Shown here: positions 1-6,756 of the stretch, piece after piece | How the letters are laid out: each line of letters opens with the position of its first letter | How positions within the stretch are numbered: position 1 is the first letter of the stretch | NCBI GenBank assembly: GCA_964397015.1 | Contig: CAYNHL010000121.1 | Span: 1-11,234, forward strand | Direction of reading: 5' to 3' | Source of the DNA: MADRE2 sp964397015 | Lineage (GTDB): Bacteria; Desulfobacterota; Desulfobacteria; Desulfobacterales; Desulfobacteraceae | DNA: 11,234 nt | The notes under the pieces: model-generated | What the model was told of the DNA's origin: nothing | Database searches by the model: none | Seen by the model: the letters and a program-made list of their open reading frames with translations, nothing else | Program-made: the position numbers and the translations under genes

Positions 1-2351
1 TGTTTCACAGTATCGCCGAGATCTTCAGCATTCTGATCGCCTTTGCCCTTTTCATTATTTCCTGGAACACCAGGGAGTACACCGAGGCACCCAGCCTTGT
101 GCTGCTGGGCATCGCCTATTTATTCGTCGGCATTCTCGATCTGATCCACACACTCTCCTTCAAGGGCATGAACATATTTACAGATTACATGTTCTATGCC
201 AACCAGTTCTGGGTCGGGGCACGATACATGGAAAGCCTCACCCTGCTGGCATTTGCCATTATCGCCAACCGGACCAGAAGGCTGCCTGATACTGCCATTC
301 TGACCGGCTATGCCCTGACCACATTTGTGTTGATTCTATCAATTCTCTACTGGAAAATTTTTCCGGTCTGTTTCGTAATGACAGCCGAAGACGGTTCCGG
401 TTATCAGACAGCCTTTAAACTGTTCAGCGGATATGCCGTTATCGCAATCCTGACTGTGACAACCGTTATACTGTATACCCGCCGAAAAACATTCGCCCCT
501 GGAATATACCGCCTTCTGACAGGCTCCCTGGTAATTACCATGGCAAGTGAATTCTGCTTTACACTTTATATCAGCAATTACGGTTTTTCAAATCAGCTGG
601 GCCACTATCTAAAAATTTTATCTTTTTATCTGATTTACAAATCCATTATTGAAACAGGACTGCGTAATCCCTTTAAACTCATGTTCCGGCAAATGCAGGC
701 CGGCAGGGAACAGCTGTTAAAGGCCAAAGAAGCTGCAGAGTCAGCCAACAGGGCCAAAAGCCAGTTCCTGGCCAACATGAGTCATGAAATCAGGACCCCG
801 CTCAACGGGGTTATCGGATTTACGGATCTGCTCAGGGATACAGGGCTCAGCAGGGAACAACAAAAATATGCTGACAATGCCTGTAACGCCGCCCATACAC
901 TCATGGCAATTATCAACGACATTCTGGACTTTTCAAAAATAGAGGCCGGCCGGCTCGAACTGGAAATCCTCAGGACTGATATGATTGAACTGATTGAGCA
1001 GTCAGCTGATATCATCACCTATTCTGCCGAATTAAAAAACCTTGAGCTAATTATAAACCCTGACCCTGACCTGCCCCGGTATGCCTTTGTCGACCCGGTC
1101 CGGTTGAAGCAGGTTTTGATCAATCTTCTCAGCAATGCCGTGAAATTCACCCTGAAAGGTGAAATCAAATTATCTGTGACCTTTGAACGAGAAGATGATT
1201 TGAAAGGGAAATTTACATTTACTGTTTCCGATACCGGCACCGGTATCCATCCTGAACAGCAGAAAAGACTGTTCAAGGCTTTTTCCCAGGCTGACAGCTC
1301 CACCACCCGAAAATTCGGCGGAACCGGGCTCGGGCTGGTTATCTCAAACATGCTCGTAGAAAAAATGGGAGGAAAAATTGAGTTGTCCAGCGAACCTGGA
1401 AAGGGCTCTGTTTTTTCCTTCAGCCTGGAAACCCGGTACAAACAAAACGAAAAGCCTCTTGGCAAGCCGGACATCAGGCATAAAGAATTTATGCAGCCCT
1501 TTACCAATAAAAGGACCGCGCCGGAAAACAATCAACCTGTCAAAACAGACACAAAACCAATTCTGCGTACTTCCGGGAACAATTCTGTCATTCTCGTTGC
1601 CGAAGACGTGGAAATGAACATGGACCTGATAACCCTTATCATCCGTCAGTTTATACCGGATGCCGTCATTCTGGAAGCAAAAAACGGAGAAGAGGCCGTT
1701 TTTCTTGCCCGGCTAAAAAAACCGGATCTCATTTTAATGGATATCCAGATGCCGGGAATGGATGGCCATCAGGCAACAGCTTCCATTCGTGAGCATGAAG
1801 CCTCGTTTGAACAGCTTCGGCGCACGCCCATCATCGCCCTGACTGCCGGAGTACTGAAAAGTGAGAAGGAAAAATGCCTCAGGTCAGGAATGGACGATTT
1901 TCTGACCAAGCCCGTTGACAAGAGAGAACTGAAGCGAATACTGAAGATGCATGTCATTAAGCACTCCTTTGGGCAAAAAACTGAATCCAGAGAAAAGGAT
2001 ATGACAGGCCCTGACGACCCGACTCATTTTGACCGGAAGACCTTCATGGAAAATTTCGGCTCTGACAAAAAAGTGTTGTCCAAGGTCATAGACTCGGTTC
2101 TGGAACATTTCCCAAAGTTTCTTGATCAACTGGACATTGCCATACAAAAAAATGATGTGCATGAAATCACAAAGGCGGCCCACAAAGTAAAAGGCACTGC
2201 CCTGAATATGTATTTCAATGAAATTGCGGCAATTGCCAGGCGTATTGAGGCCGGTTCAAAGGCAGGATCATCGGACTTAGAAAGTCTGAATCAAGCCCTG
2301 AACCGGGAATGGGAAAGGATCAAACCGGCAATCATGGCCATGCTTTCTTGA
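1..2351 (+). CDS. MASE3 hybrid sensor histidine kinase with REC and Hpt domains (5' partial)
   Basis: The reading frame is open from base 3, so the true start lies left of the window; the GTG at 99 is internal. The first ~650 bases encode a run of hydrophobic helices that opens with the FHSIAEIFS pattern of MASE3 membrane sensor domains. A short helical linker follows (about 690-760). The HisKA H-box has its phospho-accepting His at 783-785 in the NMSHEIRTPLNG motif. The HATPase N-box (LINLLSNAVKFT) is near 1115-1152 and the G boxes (DTGTGI, GGTGLGL) at about 1230-1337. The receiver domain has an acidic ED pair near 1605, phospho-acceptor Asp at 1740-1742 (LMDIQMPGMDG) and conserved Lys at 1908-1910. 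A C-terminal Hpt domain carries His at 2181-2183 (AAHKVKG). All phosphorelay residues are present, so a His-Asp-His relay to a separate response regulator is expected; none is in the window. The ligand is unknown. The next gene starts 107 bases downstream on the same strand, which is too far to prove co-transcription. Confidence 0.93.
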   Translation, partial: FHSIAEIFSILIAFALFIISWNTREYTEAPSLVLLGIAYLFVGILDLIHTLSFKGMNIFTDYMFYANQFWVGARYMESLTLLAFAIIANRTRRLPDTAILTGYALTTFVLILSILYWKIFPVCFVMTAEDGSGYQTAFKLFSGYAVIAILTVTTVILYTRRKTFAPGIYRLLTGSLVITMASEFCFTLYISNYGFSNQLGHYLKILSFYLIYKSIIETGLRNPFKLMFRQMQAGREQLLKAKEAAESANRAKSQFLANMSHEIRTPLNGVIGFTDLLRDTGLSREQQKYADNACNAAHTLMAIINDILDFSKIEAGRLELEILRTDMIELIEQSADIITYSAELKNLELIINPDPDLPRYAFVDPVRLKQVLINLLSNAVKFTLKGEIKLSVTFEREDDLKGKFTFTVSDTGTGIHPEQQKRLFKAFSQADSSTTRKFGGTGLGLVISNMLVEKMGGKIELSSEPGKGSVFSFSLETRYKQNEKPLGKPDIRHKEFMQPFTNKRTAPENNQPVKTDTKPILRTSGNNSVILVAEDVEMNMDLITLIIRQFIPDAVILEAKNGEEAVFLARLKKPDLILMDIQMPGMDGHQATASIREHEASFEQLRRTPIIALTAGVLKSEKEKCLRSGMDDFLTKPVDKRELKRILKMHVIKHSFGQKTESREKDMTGPDDPTHFDRKTFMENFGSDKKVLSKVIDSVLEHFPKFLDQLDIAIQKNDVHEITKAAHKVKGTALNMYFNEIAAIARRIEAGSKAGSSDLESLNQALNREWERIKPAIMAMLS

Positions 2352-2445
2352 AATTGGACGATAAAATGCAACCAGCACTCTTTTCACTACCGGCTTGATG
2401 TCAATTTTACTTCACGCATGAAAGAAAAAAATATAACTTTATTTC

Positions 2446-2450
2446 AGGAG
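2446..2450 (+). promoter_or_regulatory. Ribosome binding site of the ASST-like gene
   Basis: AGGAG lies 8 bases before the ATG at 2459 and fixes that start. The upstream gap (2352-2458) holds a weak -10-like TATAAC at 2432-2437, with only a poor -35 (TTCACG at 2411-2416, 15-base spacer). A separate promoter is therefore possible but not shown. I saw no strong terminator hairpin after the kinase gene. Confidence 0.65.
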
Positions 2451-2458
2451 CCTGCTTT

Positions 2459-3898
2459 ATGACTTATCCAAGCGTATATCCCACCGGAGCAACAGTCTAT
2501 GACCCGGAAAAATGCTTTAACGGCTTTACCGTGTTCCAGGCTAAGGAACACGGTGCACTCATCATTGACATGAACGGAAGAGAGATAAAACTGTTCAAAC
2601 AGTTTCACGGCTTCCCCAATAAAATACTGAAAGGCGGATACCTGCTCGGCCATACCGGTGAACGGTCTACAAAATTCAGCATGCAGGATTACCGGGACCT
2701 GGTCCAGCTTGACTGGGATGGCCGCATCGTATGGCAGTTCAATGAATACGAATATATTGAAGATCCGGGCGAGAAACCCCAGTGGATGGCCCGTGTCCAC
2801 CATGATTACCAGCGGCAGGGCAATCCCGTAGGCTATTATGTACCGGGCATGGATGCCAGCCCCCTGGGCGGCAACACCATGATACTGGGTCATAAAAATC
2901 TGAACTGCCCGGAAATTTCGGACAAACCGCTGCTGGATGATACCATTTATGAAGTCTCATGGAAGGGAAAAATCCTGTGGGAATGGGTCTGCAGCGAGCA
3001 TTTTGAAGAATTCGGTTTCAGGGAGGATGCAAAAAATGTCCTGTCCCGGGACCCGAACATGCGGCCCTGCGGCGGCGGCATGGGGGACTGGATGCACATC
3101 AACTCAATGTCGCTTCTTGGACCCAACAAGTGGCACGATGCCGGTGATGAACGGTTTCATCCGGAAAACATCATCGCTGACGGCAGGGAAACCAATATCA
3201 TTTTCATTATCAGCAAAAAAACCGGGGAAATAGTATGGAAGGTAGGTCCATACTATGACTATACACCGGAAAAGTCGCTGGGCTGGATCATCGGCCAGCA
3301 TCACGCCCACATGATCCCCAGAGGGCTTCCGGGTGAGGGCAACATCCTGGTCTATGACAATGGCGGCTGGGCCGGATACGGCGCAATCAGTCCCGGCAGC
3401 CCGACCGGTATCAAAAATGCGCTGCGGGATTATTCCAGGGTGATCGAATTTGATCCCACCACTTTGAAAACAGTCTGGCAGATGACTCCACAGGAAGCCG
3501 GATTTGCCCATCCCACGGACAGTAACCGTTTTTACAGTCCGTTCATCAGTTCGGCCCAGCGGCTGCCCAACGGCAACACCCTCATAACGGAAGGATCCGG
3601 CGGACGGATCATCGAAGTGACAAGACAGCATGAACTGGTTTGGGAATATATCAGTCCATACTGGGGCAGAAACTTCAAAATGAACCTGGTCTACCGTGCC
3701 TACAGGTATCCTTACGACTATATCCCCCAGGAAGAAAAACCGGCCCAAACCCCCATCGAACCAATCGATGTCACATCTTTCAGAGTCCCCAATGCAGGCG
3801 ATAAAGGTGCAAAGTCAACCGTTACCGTGGAAGGGAGCATCCCCTACCAGTCTTCTGCGGCCCTTTGCGTGATTTCCGACACGGATGATAAGACGTAA
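2459..3898 (+). CDS. Arylsulfotransferase (ASST)-family beta-propeller protein
   Basis: This 479-residue protein resembles the ASST family, which in characterised members moves sulfate from one phenolic compound to another without PAPS. I recognise it by its propeller repeats: W-D/K-G-x-I-V/L-W strands recur near residues 86-94, 168-176, 253-263, 332-344 and 389-400. The conserved blocks GDWMHINSM (209-217), GQHHAHMIP (279-287), YDNGG (299-303) and RLPNGNTLITEG (368-379) also fit. His213, His281, His282 and His284 are candidate active-site residues, but I did not align them to the known catalytic histidines. The ATG at 2459 has AGGAG at 2446-2450, 8 bases upstream. The N-terminus (MTYPSVYPTG) has no hydrophobic core or Cys lipobox, so the protein looks cytoplasmic, whereas E. 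coli-type ASST is periplasmic. The last ~35 residues, after FRVPN, look like a poorly conserved tail. It is convergent with glcF, 79 bases away. Activity on sulfate esters is not shown by the sequence; a different small-molecule or structural role is possible. Confidence 0.85.
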   Translation: MTYPSVYPTGATVYDPEKCFNGFTVFQAKEHGALIIDMNGREIKLFKQFHGFPNKILKGGYLLGHTGERSTKFSMQDYRDLVQLDWDGRIVWQFNEYEYIEDPGEKPQWMARVHHDYQRQGNPVGYYVPGMDASPLGGNTMILGHKNLNCPEISDKPLLDDTIYEVSWKGKILWEWVCSEHFEEFGFREDAKNVLSRDPNMRPCGGGMGDWMHINSMSLLGPNKWHDAGDERFHPENIIADGRETNIIFIISKKTGEIVWKVGPYYDYTPEKSLGWIIGQHHAHMIPRGLPGEGNILVYDNGGWAGYGAISPGSPTGIKNALRDYSRVIEFDPTTLKTVWQMTPQEAGFAHPTDSNRFYSPFISSAQRLPNGNTLITEGSGGRIIEVTRQHELVWEYISPYWGRNFKMNLVYRAYRYPYDYIPQEEKPAQTPIEPIDVTSFRVPNAGDKGAKSTVTVEGSIPYQSSAALCVISDTDDKT

Positions 3899-3977
3899 AC
3901 CTGGAGTCACAAGATATGCCGGTTTCTGTTTGGCCGCAAAGTGCCTGCAATGTCAATTTATCCTTCTGCCAAAAGTT

Positions 3978-5210
3978 TCAAGTATAAAGCCGGGAATAAA
4001 TAAGCGACAACGGATGCAACACCCTGCAGGTATCGGTCAGATCCAGATTGCCGGACAGGTTGACCCGGCACACCGGGCAGTCGGTCAACCAGAGGGACAC
4101 ATCCATGGATCTTACTGTCTCGATTTTTTTTTCAACCAGCTGCTTTGACACCCGGGGGTATTCATAAAAAAATGTTCCCCCGCCACCGCAGCAGTTATGG
4201 GCATCAGCCGCCCGGTGATATTCGACATTTGGGAGGCCTTCGAGCAGGTTTTCAACGGACAGGTGTGTCAGAGAGCTGTTTCGAGTGTGGCAGGGAGCAT
4301 GATAGGTCACCCGTATCCTTTCCTTCTTCCGGGAATTAACGGCCAGCAGATCGTCATGGTCGTCGATAAAAGACAGGATATGGGTCACCTTTGAAGAAAT
4401 GGTTTCGGCCCGGGCAAACTCGGGCGCAGCAGGATCGATAATCCGGGGATATTCTCTTTTCAGTGCCTCGCCGCAGGTCGAGCAGTCTACAAGAATGGCA
4501 TCGGCCTCGTGACGGCTCAGCGACCGGATATTGGCCCGGATATTGGCCAGGGCCTTGTCAGAGGCTCCGTGAAACAGCAGCGGGATCGAACAGCAGGACT
4601 GGTCCGCCGGGATGATGACCTCGAAACCCATGTGCCGCAGAATCCCCACGGCGGCAGCCCCGGTATCAGCGAACATGTAATTGGTCGCACACCCCGTAAA
4701 ATAAAGCACACGCCCCACCGGCCTGTTTTCAGGCCGAACTATCCGGTCCCTGTCCGTACGGAAGAGCTTGTCATTAAGCCGGGGGAACTTTTTAAGGGGG
4801 ATATTGCCCAACTTGACGGTTCGGGCAATGACATCCGGCATGATTTTCTGTCCGGCCCGGGCCAAACCGTTACAAAGCTTGAGTCTGTACTCTCGTGCGA
4901 GCAGGTAAATCAGGCTTCGAATGGCCGGGGGATCGCCGAAGGCATCTGCCATTTTTCTTCTCATGGCCATGAATTCGGAATAATGATCGATGCCGGCGGG
5001 GCAGGTCGCTGTGCAGGCCCCGCACATCAGGCATGTTGATACAATCTGCTTTAAAAGGGGAGACGAGACAAGGTTTTGCCTGTCATGGGCCTTGATGAGC
5101 TGCAGTTTTGCCCTGGGTGATACCGGTTCCTCCTTGAGGATGGAATACACAGGGCAGACACTGAGACACAACCCGCATTTTCCGCAATTTGAAAGCGGTT
5201 CAGAATTCAT
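3978..5210 (-). CDS. glcF: GlcF-type iron-sulfur subunit of 2-hydroxyacid (glycolate/D-lactate) dehydrogenase
   Basis: This 410-residue protein passes electrons from the GlcD flavin to a downstream acceptor. Two ferredoxin-type [4Fe-4S] motifs sit at the N-terminus: Cys9, 12, 15, 19 (CGKCGLCLSVCP) and Cys60, 63, 66, 70 (CLMCGACTATCP). Two CCG domains follow. The first runs from LYFTGC through DQSCCSIP and DCSTCG; the second from HAPCH through HNCCGGGG and TDCPVC. The first domain reads CCS instead of the usual CCG, while the second is intact. There is no signal peptide or membrane segment, so it should be a cytoplasmic peripheral subunit. Its ATG overlaps the TGA of glcD, so the two are translationally coupled. 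The length (about 400-430 is usual) and order D then F match the glycolate oxidase and D-lactate dehydrogenase families. Substrate cannot be read from this subunit. In lactate-using sulfate reducers such pairs are usually assigned to lactate oxidation, so the glcF symbol names the family only. Confidence 0.9.
   Translation of the reverse strand: MNSEPLSNCGKCGLCLSVCPVYSILKEEPVSPRAKLQLIKAHDRQNLVSSPLLKQIVSTCLMCGACTATCPAGIDHYSEFMAMRRKMADAFGDPPAIRSLIYLLAREYRLKLCNGLARAGQKIMPDVIARTVKLGNIPLKKFPRLNDKLFRTDRDRIVRPENRPVGRVLYFTGCATNYMFADTGAAAVGILRHMGFEVIIPADQSCCSIPLLFHGASDKALANIRANIRSLSRHEADAILVDCSTCGEALKREYPRIIDPAAPEFARAETISSKVTHILSFIDDHDDLLAVNSRKKERIRVTYHAPCHTRNSSLTHLSVENLLEGLPNVEYHRAADAHNCCGGGGTFFYEYPRVSKQLVEKKIETVRSMDVSLWLTDCPVCRVNLSGNLDLTDTCRVLHPLSLIYSRLYT
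5207..5210 (-). other. Start/stop overlap coupling glcD to glcF
   Basis: On the minus strand the bases read ATGA: the glcF ATG (5210-5208) shares bases with the glcD TGA (5209-5207). This is the classic arrangement for translational coupling of two subunits. A modest GGGA lies about 9 bases upstream of the glcF start, inside glcD. Confidence 0.9.
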
Positions 5211-6580
5211 ACAAATTTTCCCGGGTTCAGAATGGCCGAAGGATCCACAGCCTGTTTGATCCGTTTCATGAAATCGATGGAATCCTTGTTCATCACCAGG
5301 GGCAGATAATCGGACTTGGCCAGTCCTATGCCGTGCTCACCGGACAAGGTGCCACCCAGGGACACCGCCGCCTCGAAAATCTCGGCAAAAACTTTTTCCA
5401 CCCTGGCCCATTCGCCTTTATCAGACTTGTCTGCAGCGATCATGGGATGCATGTTACCATCACCGGCATGTGCCAGGATACCAACCTTTAAATCGTATTT
5501 TTCCGAAATCGAGACAATCCGCCGCACCATCTCAGGAACCTGGCTGACCGGCACCGTTACATCTTCTGATAAAATATCCGGGGCCAGTTTTGCAAACACA
5601 CCGTAAGCAAAGCGCCGGGCGGCCCATAAATTCTCCCTTTCCTGTGCATCGTTCGCCTCCTTGATACGAGTTCCACCATTTTTTTTAATTCTGGCCACAA
5701 TAAGCGCCATCTCTTTTTCACAGGATTCAGCCGGGCCATCCACCTCGATGAGTAATGTTCCCTTGGCTCCCCTGTCCAGTCCCAGGTGGGCGGTGTCTTC
5801 AATGGTGTTCAATGTCAGCTGGTCCATCAATTCCATGGCCGCGGGGATGGTCCCCGAACTGATGATATCAGTGACGGCCCGGGCCGTGTTATCCAGATCA
5901 TCAAAGGATGCAATCATTGTTCTCGTGCTCTCGGGTCTGGGAATAACTTTAAGTATGGCTTCAGTAACTATTCCCAGTGTTCCCTCTGAACCGCAGAACA
6001 GCGCAGACAGCCTGTAACCCGTAACATCCTTGACGTTTTTGCTGCCGAACCGGATAATTTCCCCGCTAGACAGAACCACTTCCAGTCCCAGCACATAATC
6101 AACCGTGACACCGTATTTCAAACAACGGGGTCCGCCGGCATTCTGGGCGATATTTCCCCCGATGGTGGACTGATTCATTGATCCCGGGTCCGGGGGATAA
6201 AAAAAACCGTGTGGTGCCAGTGCTTTCTGGATATCTGAATTAATCACGCCCGGCTTTACAATGATATATCGATCCCGCGTATTCACCTCGATAATTCGGT
6301 CCATTTTTGTAAAGCACAGGACAATTCCCTGGTTGATAGGAACAGAAGCCCCGCATACACTGGTTCCCGCCCCGCGGGCGGTCACCGGCATACCAGCCGC
6401 CGATGCAAGTTTCAAAATATCCGATACCGCCCCGGCGGTTTCGGGAAAGATGACGGCGTCCGGCAGCGCTTCGATCACGAAAGCATCATAGGCATAGCAT
6501 GCCAGCTGTTCAGGCCGGTCCATTACATTTTTTGTGCCTGCAATATCAATGAGCTGTTGTTTGATGCGGGGGTCCAGCAT
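5207..6580 (-). CDS. glcD: GlcD-type FAD-binding 2-hydroxyacid dehydrogenase
   Basis: This is a complete 457-residue flavoprotein of the FAD-linked oxidase (VAO/PCMH) family that oxidises D-2-hydroxy acids such as glycolate or D-lactate to the 2-oxo acid. The N-terminal FAD_binding_4 domain (about 40-220) has RGAGTSVCGASVP (69-81), PPDPGS (129-134), TIGGNIAQNAGG (139-150) and FCGSEGTLGIVTE (195-207). The C-terminal FAD-oxidase_C domain has the HAGDGNMHP motif (371-379) and SGEHGIG (413-419), which supply the substrate and metal-site histidines in relatives, and it ends with the usual LNPGK. No signal peptide is visible. The ATG at 6580-6578 is preceded by AAGGGA about 8 bases upstream. It is the first gene of the pair with glcF, and its 176-base leader contains several small palindromes. 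Glycolate versus D-lactate (or another 2-hydroxy acid) cannot be separated by eye; the electron acceptor (quinone or electron-transfer flavoprotein) is also not in the window. Confidence 0.93.
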   Translation of the reverse strand: MLDPRIKQQLIDIAGTKNVMDRPEQLACYAYDAFVIEALPDAVIFPETAGAVSDILKLASAAGMPVTARGAGTSVCGASVPINQGIVLCFTKMDRIIEVNTRDRYIIVKPGVINSDIQKALAPHGFFYPPDPGSMNQSTIGGNIAQNAGGPRCLKYGVTVDYVLGLEVVLSSGEIIRFGSKNVKDVTGYRLSALFCGSEGTLGIVTEAILKVIPRPESTRTMIASFDDLDNTARAVTDIISSGTIPAAMELMDQLTLNTIEDTAHLGLDRGAKGTLLIEVDGPAESCEKEMALIVARIKKNGGTRIKEANDAQERENLWAARRFAYGVFAKLAPDILSEDVTVPVSQVPEMVRRIVSISEKYDLKVGILAHAGDGNMHPMIAADKSDKGEWARVEKVFAEIFEAAVSLGGTLSGEHGIGLAKSDYLPLVMNKDSIDFMKRIKQAVDPSAILNPGKFV

Positions 6581-6604
6581 GATATTATCCCTTGTTATTT
6601 AAAG

Positions 6605-6627
6605 CTGTGTCTGGCAAAAAAACACAG
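6605..6627. repeat. Inverted repeat in the glcD leader
   Basis: CTGTGT (6605-6610) and ACACAG (6622-6627) form perfect 6-base arms around an 11-base A-rich spacer. It lies 25-47 bases upstream of the glcD start. It could be an operator, or a hairpin in the glcD leader transcript. It does not match the short TNGTNNNACNA operator typical of FCD regulators, and no family is assigned. Confidence 0.35.
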
Positions 6628-6675
6628 GAACCCAGATACCGGACTATCCGTATAGATGCTCTCAAAGGTGATAGG

Positions 6676-6703
6676 ATCGATTTCGATAACCCGGGAATAT
6701 CCC
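6676..6703. repeat. Two adjacent short palindromes upstream of glcD
   Basis: ATCGA-TT-TCGAT (6676-6687) and GGGA-ATA-TCCC (6693-6703) sit side by side in the gap between the glycosyltransferase stop (6757) and the glcD start (6580). They would be about 100-120 bases before the glcD ATG, a reasonable place for an operator or activator site. No convincing -35/-10 pair was found in this gap. Short palindromes also occur by chance, so this is only a candidate regulatory region. Confidence 0.25.
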
Positions 6704-6756
6704 CTGTAGCATGGAAAGCCTGCAGTTCCCTCACCACAGTATTCCGGCAAGATCGA

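Noticed and set aside
1019..1531. Long antisense frame under the kinase gene (and similar antisense frames under the ASST-like, glcD and glcF genes)
   Set aside because: They lie fully within genes with clear family motifs, have no recognisable domains, and are explained as shadows of biased codon use.
3899..3977. Possible bidirectional terminator between the ASST-like gene and glcF
   Set aside because: No stem with a following T-run could be found by eye in these 79 bases.
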